DNA from: Alphaproteobacteria bacterium
Lineage (GTDB): Bacteria > Pseudomonadota > Alphaproteobacteria > RF32 > CAG-239
NCBI GenBank assembly: GCA_017528205.1
Contig: JAFXPE010000026.1
Location: 1-64,000 of the forward strand
Length of the DNA stretch: 64,000 bases
Direction of reading: 5' to 3'
Shown here: piece by piece, positions 52,918-62,288 of the stretch
Layout of the letters: each line of letters opens with the position of its first letter
Position numbering within the stretch: position 1 is the first letter of the stretch
Translations under genes and position numbers: made by a program
Notes under the pieces: generated by a model
What the model was told of the DNA's origin: nothing
What the model saw: only the letters and a program-made list of their open reading frames with translations
Database searches by the model: none

Positions 52918-53703
52918 TTATACCGCAACTTTGGCCTTTATGGTGTCATAACTCTGATAGCCTACCAGCTCAAAGTCTTCATATTTAAAATCATCAATAT
53001 TTTTCACATTCGGATTGATTTTCATTGTCGGCAACGGATACGGCGTATGCGAAAGTTGCTCCCTAACCTGTTCAAAATGGTTGTGATAAATGTGCGTATC
53101 ACCCAAAGTATGCACAAATTCTCCCGGTTCATAACCGCAAACCTGCGCCACCATCATGGTCAGCAAAGCATATGAAGCAATATTAAACGGCACACCCAAA
53201 AACATATCGCAACTGCGCTGATAAAGCATACAGCTTAACTTGTTGTTTGCCACATAAAACTGAAACATCATATGGCACGGCGGTAAGTGCATTTCCGGTA
53301 TTTTGCCCACATTCCAAGCCGAAACAATCATTCTGCGATCATTCGGATTTTTCTTCAAGGTTTCGATAACCTGGGCAATTTGGTCGATTCCTTCGCCGTT
53401 CCAATTGCGCCATTGCGAACCGTAAACCGGCCCCAATTCGCCGTTTTCGTCGGCCCATTCATTCCAAATTCGCACCCCGTTATCCTGCAAATATTTAACA
53501 TTGGTGTCGCCTTTTAAAAACCACAGCAACTCGTGAATAATGCTTTTCAAATGCACCTTTTTGGTTGTTACCAAAGGAAATCCCTTGCTCAAATCAAAAC
53601 GCATCTGCCGACCGAAAACCGAACGTGTGCCCACACCGGTTCTATCCATTTTATCTGTGCCGTTTTCCATAATATCGCGTAACAAATCCAAATATTGCTG
53701 CAT
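52918..53703 (-). CDS. thyA: Thymidylate synthase
   Basis: 261 residues, the short form. Converts dUMP and methylenetetrahydrofolate to dTMP and dihydrofolate. The catalytic Cys lies in [12 protein letters not shown] (about 140-151); [17 protein letters not shown] (about 163-179) and the C-terminal KAKVAV-type end are present. The start overlaps the dfrA stop by one base, so the enzyme that regenerates tetrahydrofolate is co-translated. Confidence 0.96.
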   Translation of the reverse strand: MQQYLDLLRDIMENGTDKMDRTGVGTRSVFGRQMRFDLSKGFPLVTTKKVHLKSIIHELLWFLKGDTNVKYLQDNGVRIWNEWADENGELGPVYGSQWRNWNGEGIDQIAQVIETLKKNPNDRRMIVSAWNVGKIPEMHLPPCHMMFQFYVANNKLSCMLYQRSCDMFLGVPFNIASYALLTMMVAQVCGYEPGEFVHTLGDTHIYHNHFEQVREQLSHTPYPLPTMKINPNVKNIDDFKYEDFELVGYQSYDTIKAKVAV

Positions 53704-54272
53704 TATTTTCCCTCCGTTTCCATATATTGCAAAATTCTTTTAACCACCGACTGCTCCACAAAATCGCCCTTTTTGAGCCAAATTGAGGTCACCACACCGT
53801 CCAGTTCAAACTGTTGCGGCAACTTAAAATAATATTGTTCCAAAGCTTTCACGCTGACGCTCACATCAATAAACTCTTTAGCCTCAACGCTGATTTCTCC
53901 GCCATACACGCAATCCACCACCACATCGGGACGCAAGTCAGGATTGGTAAAAAACGCGGCATACACCGAAGCCCCGCCGGATATATACAAATCCTCGGGA
54001 TAATCTTTAAGTTTATTGATATCGCTGACCACCGTGTGATTTTCTTTATCGAACACTTCGCATTTTCCGCTGGCATCGAGCACCATTACCTTGCGCCCGA
54101 GCAAAACTTTTTGCGGCATACCGAGATAGGTTCTGCATCCCATAACTTTTATCTGCCCCTCGGTCAAATTGCGAAACCGTTTGGTATCGGACGGAATTTT
54201 CCACGGCAAACCCTCACCGGCGCCGATGATATTATCTCCTTTATGTCTGCACCACACGGATACGATTGTCAT
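53703..54272 (-). CDS. dfrA: Dihydrofolate reductase
   Basis: 189 residues, somewhat longer than usual (about 160). [23 protein letters not shown] (residues 15-37) carries the substrate Trp and the catalytic acid region. [11 protein letters not shown] (about 43-53) and [12 protein letters not shown] (about 96-107) bind NADPH. Other features are divergent, with a short extra C-terminal segment. Upstream of thyA in one operon; chromosomal context argues against a cassette-borne resistance gene. Confidence 0.88.
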   Translation of the reverse strand: MTIVSVWCRHKGDNIIGAGEGLPWKIPSDTKRFRNLTEGQIKVMGCRTYLGMPQKVLLGRKVMVLDASGKCEVFDKENHTVVSDINKLKDYPEDLYISGGASVYAAFFTNPDLRPDVVVDCVYGGEISVEAKEFIDVSVSVKALEQYYFKLPQQFELDGVVTSIWLKKGDFVEQSVVKRILQYMETEGK

Positions 54273-54364
54273 TATTTCACTGCTCCATTAAAACGATTGT
54301 CTTCATTTTAACGGATTACATAAAGGAATCAATCAATTTAGATAAAGTGTGCACTTTAAAGCGG

Positions 54365-55261
54365 CTAATCGTTACGGCCGTTATTGGTCGGCTTTTTGCC
54401 GTTTGCCGCATCTTTATTGCGTTTAGCCGGCAATTTGAGCAAAACGCGGAATACATCACGCAAATCAACTTTTTTGCCGTAAGAAAGATTAAGATGTTTC
54501 AAGGTATCTGACATTCTTTTGCCCAAAATATCCGATAAACTGCGCTTTTGTATTCCCTGTAAAAACGTTCCCTGCAACAGGCTGTCCAATTTGCTGATCG
54601 GCACCACGGTCATACCTAATTTGCGAGCCACTTTGCGATTACTGCTGCTGTCATCAATCAGCACCGAACGCTGCAAATCCATATCATAGCGTTTAGCAAA
54701 TTCATCCCATCCGCTGTTTTCAGAAGATTTAATTTTCATTCTGTTTTCAACAATACCGCTGATATAAATCGGTTTTCCGTCAAGCACTTTATCCTTTTCA
54801 GGTTTAACACCGTTTATCCAATTTTGCATCATTTTAGTTTTAATTTCGCCGGAAGATTTATTTTCAATCACTCTATCCCAAACCGCGCCGGCAATTTCCG
54901 ACAGACCGTCACTGCGAATACACACTTTGCCATATTTGCTCAAGCGTTTCATAAACTCCACCATCGACGGATCGTGCGGAATAAGGTCATAATTCAACTT
55001 CAGCGCCAACTTGTGGCAATATTGATTAAAAGTTTTTTCATCACCGCAATGCAAGAAAATAAAGCGAAACAAGGCGTTAGGGCCGCCCAATTTTTTAAGT
55101 TTAGGCAAATTTTGCAACAAACTGCGGCGGCTGTGTACCTTCGCCAATTCGTGCAACGCATGATAGGCAAACGAAATATAGAATCGTTTGTTGGAAAAGT
55201 TATTGACCACTCCGTCAATATCCAATACAACCGCTGATTTGCCACCATCTTCTTGTGCCAT
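54365..55261 (-). CDS. HAD-superfamily protein
   Basis: 298 residues. HAD motif I is VVLDIDGV (11-18), motif II RSDG (about 117-120), and motif IV is LIDDSSSNRKVARKLG (about 198-213). A helical cap lies between (about 30-100). The C-terminal 60 residues are basic and probably disordered (AAKRNKDAANGKKPTN pattern). Probably a phosphatase; substrate unknown. Not obviously in an operon. Confidence 0.75.
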   Translation of the reverse strand: MAQEDGGKSAVVLDIDGVVNNFSNKRFYISFAYHALHELAKVHSRRSLLQNLPKLKKLGGPNALFRFIFLHCGDEKTFNQYCHKLALKLNYDLIPHDPSMVEFMKRLSKYGKVCIRSDGLSEIAGAVWDRVIENKSSGEIKTKMMQNWINGVKPEKDKVLDGKPIYISGIVENRMKIKSSENSGWDEFAKRYDMDLQRSVLIDDSSSNRKVARKLGMTVVPISKLDSLLQGTFLQGIQKRSLSDILGKRMSDTLKHLNLSYGKKVDLRDVFRVLLKLPAKRNKDAANGKKPTNNGRND

Positions 55262-55357
55262 TAAAATTATCTCCGCTTATATGTTACTTAGAGTATAGCA
55301 TATTTTACAAAAAAAGCAATAAATTTGTCTAATCGGCAAATTTACGCTCTGCCGTCT

Positions 55358-57037
55358 CTAGCGTTCCAGTTTTTTATAGCGGATTCGGTGCGGATTGCAG
55401 GCATCTTCGCCCAAACGCAATTTTTTATTTTTTTCATAGTCTTCAAAATTGCCTTCAAACCACTCAACGTGCCCGTTATCCTCATAAGCCAAAATATGTG
55501 TAGCCAAACGATCCAAAAACCAACGATCGTGCGAGGTTACCAACACACACCCCGGATATGCGCTGATACCTTCTTCCAAAGAACGCAAGGTATCGACGTC
55601 CAAGTCGTTTGTCGGCTCGTCGAGCAAAATAACGTTGGCTCCTTTGCGCAACATTTTCGCCAAATGCACCCGATTGCGCTCACCGCCGGAAAGCTGCCCG
55701 ACTTTCTTTTGTTGGTCCGTACCCTTAAAATTGAACTGTCCCACATAGGCGCGCGAAGAAACTTCGTTTTTGCCCAGCTGAATCATATCCAAACCGTCGG
55801 AAATTTCCTCCCACACATTTTTATCCGGATTCAACTCGTCGCGTGATTGATCCACATATCCCAAGTCCACGGTTTCTCCGATGCGAATAGTGCCGGAATC
55901 CGGCTTTTCCTGTCCGGTAATCATTTTAAACAGCGTGGTTTTACCGGCGCCGTTCGGGCCGATAATACCCACAATCGCGCCCTTCGGAATCTTAAAGGAT
56001 AAGTCGTCGATTAAAATTCTGTCACCGAAGCCCTTAGTTAAATGTTCGGCTTCAATCACCAAATCGCCCAAACGCTCCGTCATCGGAATATTGATGTGCG
56101 CCGTGGTAATTTTTTCACGTCCGGCCTGCGATAAAAGCTCATCATAAGCATTAATACGCGCCTTAGATTTGGCCTGACGAGCCTTCGGATTTTTGTGAAT
56201 CCACTCCAACTCCCGCGCCAAAGTTCTCTGCCGTGCGGTTTCTTCTCGCGATTCCTGCTCTAAGCGTTTTTGCTTTTGCTCCAACCACGAAGTATAATTG
56301 CCCTCGTACGGAATGCCCTGTCCGCGGTCAAGCTCCAAAATCCAACCGGTTACATTATCCAAAAAATAACGGTCGTGCGTTACCATAACCACTGTGCCGT
56401 TATAATCGCGCAAGTGATGTTCCAACCACGCCACCGATTCGGCATCCAAATGGTTGGTCGGCTCGTCCAAAAGCAACATATCCGGTTTAGAGAGCAATAA
56501 ACGACACAACGCCACCCGACGCTTTTCACCGCCGGAAAGCTTGGTCACGTCAGCATCGGCCGGCGGACAGCGTAAAGCGTCCATGGCAATTTGCACCGTA
56601 CGCTCGATATCCCAACCGTTTACGGCGTCTATTTGCTCTTGCAACTCGGCTTGTTCGGCAATCAAATCATTCATTTCGTCGTCACTCATCGGCTCGGCAA
56701 ACTTGGCGGAAACTTCCTCAAAGCGTTGCAACAAACGCTGAGTTTCGCCCAAACCGTCCATCACGTTTTCCATCACATTTTTACCGGCGTCCAATTTTGG
56801 TTCTTGCTCCAAATAACCAACCTTAACGCCTTCGGCGGCCCACGCTTCGCCGTTAAATTCCTTATCAATACCGGCCATAATTTTCAACAGCGTTGATTTA
56901 CCGGCGCCGTTAACACCCAAAACACCGATTTTGGCCCCCGGCAAAAACGAAAGGGTTATATCTTTGAACAGCTCTCTTCCTCCGGGAAGAACCTTGGTTA
57001 AATTCTGCATTACAAAAATGTATTGGTAAGCGGCCAT
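55358..57037 (-). CDS. ettA: ABC-F protein EttA (energy-dependent translational throttle)
   Basis: 559 residues, two ABC domains without membrane segments. Walker A motifs are GVNGAGKST (about 40-48) and GPNGAGKT (about 358-365). Signatures are [15 protein letters not shown] and [15 protein letters not shown], and the Walker B ends are [10 protein letters not shown] and [10 protein letters not shown]. The arm and linker between domains (about 240-325) are of EttA type. It binds the ribosomal E site and gates the first peptide bond according to ATP/ADP level. Single gene or first of a short operon. Confidence 0.95.
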   Translation of the reverse strand: MAAYQYIFVMQNLTKVLPGGRELFKDITLSFLPGAKIGVLGVNGAGKSTLLKIMAGIDKEFNGEAWAAEGVKVGYLEQEPKLDAGKNVMENVMDGLGETQRLLQRFEEVSAKFAEPMSDDEMNDLIAEQAELQEQIDAVNGWDIERTVQIAMDALRCPPADADVTKLSGGEKRRVALCRLLLSKPDMLLLDEPTNHLDAESVAWLEHHLRDYNGTVVMVTHDRYFLDNVTGWILELDRGQGIPYEGNYTSWLEQKQKRLEQESREETARQRTLARELEWIHKNPKARQAKSKARINAYDELLSQAGREKITTAHINIPMTERLGDLVIEAEHLTKGFGDRILIDDLSFKIPKGAIVGIIGPNGAGKTTLFKMITGQEKPDSGTIRIGETVDLGYVDQSRDELNPDKNVWEEISDGLDMIQLGKNEVSSRAYVGQFNFKGTDQQKKVGQLSGGERNRVHLAKMLRKGANVILLDEPTNDLDVDTLRSLEEGISAYPGCVLVTSHDRWFLDRLATHILAYEDNGHVEWFEGNFEDYEKNKKLRLGEDACNPHRIRYKKLER

Positions 57038-57047
57038 TTTTTACTCC

Positions 57048-57608
57048 TTAATTACTGAACTGTTGCGCAAATGCGTCATAACGAGCATCTTTTAGCGGAA
57101 CTTTCTTTGCATTCTGCGCATTTTTTTGCGCTTTATCAAGCGATTTTTTATACAACTCGTCCATTTTTATAAATGCTTCACGGTCTTTAACATAAAGTTT
57201 CGAGGCGTCATAAGGTTTACGCGGTGTTATGAGCTTTCCGTCATACATTTTGATGCGTCCGTCGGAATACAGCACGCTGTTGAATATTTTTTGATTATCG
57301 AATTGTTCCAAGATTGTGCCACAATCGGCAAAACCTTTTTCTCTTACGGCCACAAAAGCGTTAACTTTTCCCTCGCTGAACTGATACAGTCCCTCGTTTT
57401 CCATTTCCGTATTGGCCGCCTTACTGACCACCAACGCACGAGCCAACAATTCAAATTTATGATATTTTTGCGATTTACAAGCCAAACCCTCGCCGGAAAT
57501 CGCCCCCAAAATATACATTTCTTCCTGATAGGTCGGTTTGGTTGTAGACGCCAAAGTCGATTCGGCAATACCGAAAAACAATACTGCATAAAAAAGTATT
57601 TTTTTCAT
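57048..57608 (-). CDS. Secreted protein of unknown function
   Basis: 186 residues with a signal peptide (1-20, ending TLA or AST). Two Cys at about 43 and 97 could form a disulfide. The C-terminal part is Lys-rich and helical (about 140-175). It lies 10 bp upstream of ettA on the same strand and may share its transcript. Not recognised. Confidence 0.7.
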   Translation of the reverse strand: MKKILFYAVLFFGIAESTLASTTKPTYQEEMYILGAISGEGLACKSQKYHKFELLARALVVSKAANTEMENEGLYQFSEGKVNAFVAVREKGFADCGTILEQFDNQKIFNSVLYSDGRIKMYDGKLITPRKPYDASKLYVKDREAFIKMDELYKKSLDKAQKNAQNAKKVPLKDARYDAFAQQFSN

Positions 57609-57699
57609 TCGAATTCTCCCTGATACCTGTATTTCCTATACTTATAAGCGATATTCTTAAAATATATCTTAATTTTTCGGTATTTTTCGAAAAAATCGG

Positions 57700-57728
57700 T
57701 TGACAAATGCCGATAAATAGCTTATTTT
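57700..57728 (+). promoter_or_regulatory. Sigma-70 promoter of rpmJ
   Basis: TTGACA (57700-57705), 17-bp spacer, TATTTT (57723-57728), 32 bp before the start codon. Confidence 0.78.
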
Positions 57729-57760
57729 GCGCTCAAAATGTTATGTAAAGGAATAAGAAA

Positions 57761-57886
57761 ATGAAATGCTACAGTTCTTTAAAATCTAAGAAAGTACGCG
57801 ATTTGAACTGCAAGATTGTTCGTCGCAAAGGTCGCGTATATGTAATCAATAAAAAGAACCCGAAGATGAAAGCTCGTCAGGGTTAA
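57761..57886 (+). CDS. rpmJ: 50S ribosomal protein L36
   Basis: 41 residues, starting [14 protein letters not shown] and ending KMKARQG. This is the alternative form common in proteobacteria that lacks the full zinc-binding Cys/His set: Cys remain at positions 3 and 17, and the later Cys and His are absent. AAAGGAA precedes the ATG. A stand-alone gene with its own promoter and terminator, as is usual for this form in alphaproteobacteria. Confidence 0.95.
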   Translation: MKCYSSLKSKKVRDLNCKIVRRKGRVYVINKKNPKMKARQG

Positions 57887-57920
57887 TTAATGATTCCCCA
57901 ACAAAATCTCCTTTGTTGTT

Positions 57921-57953
57921 AAACTCCTTGTTATTGCGCAAGGAGTTTTTTTA
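57921..57953 (+). terminator. Terminator of rpmJ
   Basis: The stem AAACTCCTTG/CAAGGAGTTT is followed by T4 and ATT. Confidence 0.9.
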
Positions 57954-57975
57954 TTACCAACCATAGAAAACGCGA

Positions 57976-58005
57976 CAATAAAAAACGCTCCCTTTCGAGA
58001 GCGTT
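57976..58005 (-). terminator. Terminator of the pilin-like gene
   Basis: On the minus strand, AACGCTC pairs with GAGCGTT around an 8-base loop, followed by six T. Confidence 0.85.
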
Positions 58006-58033
58006 GTGGTCATCTTGTTTTGATTATGCAAGA

Positions 58034-58717
58034 TTAGTAAAATTTCCAGCTTACGGCGCAAATGGATTTATTCGGGCAATAGCAAGCCGTACGCGCCTGA
58101 TCCACATTCAACGGCACCTTAACTTTATCATCACCCGGAATGGCAATGGCGCTGCCTTGTTGAATTGTGCCGGTATCATACTTGGTAACCGCGTCGATAA
58201 CTTCATCAATCGATGTCGGATCTGCTTTGGAATTCATGCGGCTGTAAACGTGCATTGCGAGCAAACCCGAAGAGGAACCCGAACCCCAATCGCTGGTGGC
58301 AATAGACATGCAAGCCTCACGCGGCATATTGTAGGTAGTAATAACAAATGCGTCTTTCAACACTTCGTCATCTTCACCGGAACCGCTGGTGGAGGAAGCC
58401 TCGATAAACACGCGTCCGCCGAAAACGTTACGAAGTTTTCCGGCCGCGTTGTTGGCCAAATTTTCCACCAACAACTCAGACGGAACCGCACCCATATCAA
58501 TCGCCAATTCATTATCCAAATGAATGAACGAAGCCTGATCGGTATATGCCGTACGAATATTGGTAATTATGTGTGAAATCTGATCGATAATTTTATTTGT
58601 TCTGTATTTGGCCATGGCCTTAGAATATCCTGCGATACCACCGATGGATAAAACACCGATGATGGCCAAAACGCCCAACATTTCAATCATTGAACGACCG
58701 GATTGATTGATTTTCAT
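58034..58717 (-). CDS. Type IVb pilin-like (PilS/PilV) protein
   Basis: 227 residues. The prepilin start MKINQSGRSMIEMLGVLAII shows a cleavage site after Gly7, Glu at +5 and the hydrophobic helix to about residue 32. The C-terminal domain has three Cys (about 161, 213 and 218); a disulfide loop is plausible. No pilus assembly, peptidase or ATPase gene is in the window. It may be a minor pilin served by machinery elsewhere. A strong ribosome binding site (AAGGAG) is present. Confidence 0.82.
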   Translation of the reverse strand: MKINQSGRSMIEMLGVLAIIGVLSIGGIAGYSKAMAKYRTNKIIDQISHIITNIRTAYTDQASFIHLDNELAIDMGAVPSELLVENLANNAAGKLRNVFGGRVFIEASSTSGSGEDDEVLKDAFVITTYNMPREACMSIATSDWGSGSSSGLLAMHVYSRMNSKADPTSIDEVIDAVTKYDTGTIQQGSAIAIPGDDKVKVPLNVDQARTACYCPNKSICAVSWKFY

Positions 58718-58833
58718 TATTCTACTCCTTAAAAAAAACCAATAACATTTTCTTTAGCGCATTATCACTTAAGCAACCTGAATAGTCAAGGAAAAAATAC
58801 CGATTACGCCCCACTTATCAATGCGTAATAATC

Positions 58834-60030
58834 TTAAGGTAAGATATCAATTTCTTCGTCTTTCCTTGAAGTATTCTCCAAAGCATGCCTGTTGATATAA
58901 ATTGTCGACACATATTTTACCGGAGTATCATCAAGCGGGCGCACCACCTCGTTGTTGAAAACAACCTGACAGCGTACTATCCAATTTTTATCCTTCCAAT
59001 AATATGTATCGCTGTAATAGCGGTTGATGCGGCCGGTTTCCTGAAAATCAACATACGAGGCCAGATTCGAACAATGTTCCAAATCTCCGTAATGTTTGCG
59101 TCTGATGCTGTGAGTTGCCGGACCGTATTTATCCAACAGCTTTTCAACCACACGCTGATATTCCAGCCCCGCCATATCCGGCGACACCTTGTAATAATCA
59201 CCGCTTCTTTCCAGCGGAATATACATAATTCCCTTGTTGTTTGCGTCTTTTACCGTAAAATATCTTTTTCCGCCGCACTCAACCGAAGTTTCGACATTGG
59301 TTTCCGTCTGACAATGCCCTGTTTTATACTCATCGATTTGTTTCTTGCAATCAGCCAATTTATCAACCAAATCCGAGTCCTCAACACTAAGGCTCAATAC
59401 GCACTCTTTATAGTCTTTAATAACATCGGCGATGTCTTCACCTTCGCAAACTTCGACCGGTTCTTTGCTAACGGTGGAAACGCGAGATTCGCACACATAT
59501 TTATATTGCAGATTTTCGGTGTCTATATCGTCGTTAATAATGGCTCTTTCATTTATGGCATCATCAACATAGGCCAAGCAGTTTTCGCCGTTTTCCATCA
59601 TTTCGCTGATGGCCTTTTCACCTTTCATGATATAAACCAATTTAACTTTTTCCGGATTTTTCGCATCTTGTGCCGTAACCGGTTTCATATCAAACATCAA
59701 GGCATTTTTAACCACTTCGGAAACATCACTGCTTTTGCCGTATTGCATATTCGGATTTCGGAAATTCTTTCCTTCCAAGGCAGCAACGTATTCTTCTACC
59801 GTATACACCTCGTCAAATTCCTCGTCGTTTTCATCAAACTCCGTTTCTTCGTCGTCCGCGTCGTACTCATCGTCTTCATCGTCTTCGCTGACTTGCGCTG
59901 CTGAAGTATCCGCCGTTACTGCCGGCATAATCCTGTTTTCAAACAAAGGAGTGACTTCAGCACGTGCCGCAAATCCGCCGCACAACAAGCCGCCGATTCC
60001 CAACATCATTATCAATAATCTGAACATCAT
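58834..60030 (-). CDS. Secreted protein with acidic N-terminal region
   Basis: 398 residues from ATG at 60030 (GGTGG upstream); GTG at 60039 is a possible earlier start. Signal peptide to about residue 25 (AARAEV). Residues about 45-75 are almost wholly Asp/Glu with Tyr (DDEDDEYDADDEETEF pattern), as in Ca-binding or extended acidic linkers. The rest is soluble with at least seven Cys. It ends with a domain rich in Tyr/Trp (about 320-380). Not recognised. It lies 18 bp downstream of kdsB in the same direction. Confidence 0.7.
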   Translation of the reverse strand: MMFRLLIMMLGIGGLLCGGFAARAEVTPLFENRIMPAVTADTSAAQVSEDDEDDEYDADDEETEFDENDEEFDEVYTVEEYVAALEGKNFRNPNMQYGKSSDVSEVVKNALMFDMKPVTAQDAKNPEKVKLVYIMKGEKAISEMMENGENCLAYVDDAINERAIINDDIDTENLQYKYVCESRVSTVSKEPVEVCEGEDIADVIKDYKECVLSLSVEDSDLVDKLADCKKQIDEYKTGHCQTETNVETSVECGGKRYFTVKDANNKGIMYIPLERSGDYYKVSPDMAGLEYQRVVEKLLDKYGPATHSIRRKHYGDLEHCSNLASYVDFQETGRINRYYSDTYYWKDKNWIVRCQVVFNNEVVRPLDDTPVKYVSTIYINRHALENTSRKDEEIDILP

Positions 60031-60048
60031 CTGCACCACCCGTTTAAG

Positions 60049-60822
60049 TTATTTTATATACGGCAAAGCGTTTGCCAAATCTTCTTCCGTGTTAATATCG
60101 GCCGGAGCTTCTTGAACCAGCTTAATATTATCCACCAACATCGCGCGCACTTCCATTCCGTTTTCCAAGGCGCGCAATTGTTCCAAAGCCTCGCGTTTTT
60201 CCAACACACCGGTCGGCAACGAAACCATTTTTTGCAACGACGCCGCCTTAAAAACATAAATGCCGATATGATAATACAAATCCTGATTCGGGCACTTTTC
60301 CGGATTGCGTGTATAAGGAGCCGTGGCCCGCGTAAAATACAAACATCTGGCTTCTCTTTCGCCCTCTTTCAAACCCATAATGATTTTCACCACATTCGGA
60401 TTATTTTTATCTTCTTCCGAATTTATCAACATGCCGCAAGTGGCAATATCGCAACCTGTACGCTCCACCATTTCCACCAACGGCAACGTAACTTTCGGGT
60501 CCACATTGATATTATCGCCCTGAAAATCGACCACTATGTCATACTTACTGCCGTCCGGATCCAAAATTTTCAAAGCGGCGGCGATTCTATCCGTACCGCT
60601 CGGCAGATTCGGATCGGTTAAAATGGCAGTTGCGCCAAACTTTTTGCACTCGTCAACAATGGCCTGATCACCGGCGGCAATCGCAATGTCCGTATCCAGC
60701 GCATTTTTCACATTTTCATAAACGCGTTGCACCATGGTTTTGCCGTTAATCACTCGCAACGGCTTATTCGGAAGTCTGGTAGCGGCCAATCTGACCGGCA
60801 TCAACGTAATTACTCTGCTCAT
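60049..60822 (-). CDS. kdsB: 3-deoxy-manno-octulosonate cytidylyltransferase
   Basis: 257 residues from ATG at 60822, preceded by AAAGGGG. The open frame extends 71 codons further upstream without conserved sequence, so that extension is not coding. Makes CMP-Kdo, the donor used by waaA. MPVRLAATRLPNKPL (about 8-22), the nucleotide-binding loop, DFQGDNINV (about 96-104) and the HIGIYVFK segment (about 181-188) are typical. Confidence 0.94.
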   Translation of the reverse strand: MSRVITLMPVRLAATRLPNKPLRVINGKTMVQRVYENVKNALDTDIAIAAGDQAIVDECKKFGATAILTDPNLPSGTDRIAAALKILDPDGSKYDIVVDFQGDNINVDPKVTLPLVEMVERTGCDIATCGMLINSEEDKNNPNVVKIIMGLKEGEREARCLYFTRATAPYTRNPEKCPNQDLYYHIGIYVFKAASLQKMVSLPTGVLEKREALEQLRALENGMEVRAMLVDNIKLVQEAPADINTEEDLANALPYIK

Positions 60823-60871
60823 ATTTTTCCCCTTTGTTTTATGCCGCATTTTAAACTTGCGGCAATATTGA

Positions 60872-61303
60872 TTAAAACTGTCCATATTGCGGATTTTGTT
60901 TCTGTGTTTCAAACTCCGCTCTGATTTTGGCGATAATTTCGGCCTTAACTTCCGGAGCATATTTTCCGGTAGTTCTGTTCCACACCGTGTCCGGCCATTC
61001 CGGATCGCCCTGTTTGCGGCACACAATGTGTACATGCAACTGCGGCGTCATATTGCCAATCATTGCCACATTATCCTGATCACACGAAAAAAGCTTAAAC
61101 ATCACACTTTCGGCTAACGCAATTTCGCGCATCAGTTGAAAACGCTCCTCCATATTCAAATTCGTCATATTTTTGGTATTTTCCTTTTTCGGCACCAAAA
61201 AAATCCACGGATAATACTTATTATCCTCAAACAACACGCGGCATAACTTCAAATCCGTAACATATTCTTTGGCCGCAAGTCCAGCCACCAATTCAAACGC
61301 CAT
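60872..61303 (-). CDS. HIT-domain protein
   Basis: 143 residues. The nucleotide-binding motif reads PQLHVHIVCR (about 87-96), with Gln at the first His position, followed by DPEWPDTVWN. This layout is typical of the proteobacterial diadenosine tetraphosphate hydrolase-like HIT subgroup. The start overlaps the end of the HAD-IIA gene by 11 bp, so they form an operon. Substrate not determined. Confidence 0.88.
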   Translation of the reverse strand: MAFELVAGLAAKEYVTDLKLCRVLFEDNKYYPWIFLVPKKENTKNMTNLNMEERFQLMREIALAESVMFKLFSCDQDNVAMIGNMTPQLHVHIVCRKQGDPEWPDTVWNRTTGKYAPEVKAEIIAKIRAEFETQKQNPQYGQF

Positions 61304-62288
61304 TTGCCGTTGTTCCTCCCACGCTTTTAATCTGTATAATTTGTTTTACATCAATATTTTGTTCGGTGCAAAGACTTTTCACGGTTTTACCATGAGAAAT
61401 CTCCTCGGCGGTTACGCCGGTTTCCACACACAAAATCGGTACAATTCCGGCATTTACGGCGCCTTTGATATCTGTTCGCACCGTATCGCCGATCATACAC
61501 GTTTTATCCTTATTTATCTTTAAGCCGCTGTTTTGCAACAATGCAAAGGTATAATCATACATATTGGCATGCGGTTTGCCGTATTCCAAAACTTCCGCCT
61601 CGCGTTGGCGAAACATTTCCGCCAACGTACCGTTCCGCACCACAAAAACTGCCGCGGAATCCGGCGCCAAAGGATGCCCCTCTTTGGCCGTAAAGTCGGG
61701 ATTCGCGTTCAAAACCGGCAAGCCCAGCTCGACCGCTCTGTCCACAATTTCTTCAAATGGCTTTTCCGTTTGCGTATCCCAAACTTTCCCACCATCGCTT
61801 TCGCCATTTTTCACCGGCCAATACAAATCTTTATATTGCGGATAACGCAAAACATCGGCTTCCCGCAAAAAAGGCACGCCGCAATACACAAAATCTGCCT
61901 CTTGCATTTGTGCAACCTGCACATATTGCGTTCCGGCAAAAGCCGCGTCGTGCGGCTGTCCGATAACAAAATATTTGCGCGGATTTCGATTCTTTTTAAA
62001 CTCAATATCGCCTTTTAACAAATGATGCCGCAACAAATCGCCGGAAGAATACAAATAATTATAATCCGTACCGAGGCTAATTCCGCGCCGGCCGTAGCTT
62101 GCAATCAATTTTTCGTGCATCTGCGTTGAGTTGGAAATCACCGCCACGGTTTTGCCTTGTTTCACCAAAGAGCGCATCATCTCAACGCTACCGGCATAAA
62201 AGCCCGAACCCTCCCAAAACACGCCGTAAGCATCAAACAAAAACAACTCAAAATTATCGGCAATCTCCGCCAAACCGTTGTATATCAT
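61293..62288 (-). CDS. Class IIA HAD-superfamily hydrolase (TIGR01459-like)
   Basis: 331 residues. Motif I is LFDAYGV (about 17-23), with Tyr rather than Asp at the second position, so the phosphotransfer chemistry may be altered or use another acid. VISNST (about 50-55) is motif II, and MIGDTVRTDIKGAVNAG (about 269-285) is motif IV. GKPHANMYD (about 239-247) holds the conserved Lys. Found mainly in alphaproteobacteria; function unknown. It lies directly behind tilS. Confidence 0.85.
   Translation of the reverse strand: MIYNGLAEIADNFELFLFDAYGVFWEGSGFYAGSVEMMRSLVKQGKTVAVISNSTQMHEKLIASYGRRGISLGTDYNYLYSSGDLLRHHLLKGDIEFKKNRNPRKYFVIGQPHDAAFAGTQYVQVAQMQEADFVYCGVPFLREADVLRYPQYKDLYWPVKNGESDGGKVWDTQTEKPFEEIVDRAVELGLPVLNANPDFTAKEGHPLAPDSAAVFVVRNGTLAEMFRQREAEVLEYGKPHANMYDYTFALLQNSGLKINKDKTCMIGDTVRTDIKGAVNAGIVPILCVETGVTAEEISHGKTVKSLCTEQNIDVKQIIQIKSVGGTTANGV

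Noticed and set aside
53703..54272. dfrA as a mobile trimethoprim-resistance gene
   Set aside because: It is fused in an operon with thyA and has no cassette or insertion-sequence context.
60823..61035. N-terminal extension of kdsB by 71 codons
   Set aside because: The extension is basic and unconserved, overlaps the preceding gene's end, and a strong ribosome binding site precedes the internal ATG.
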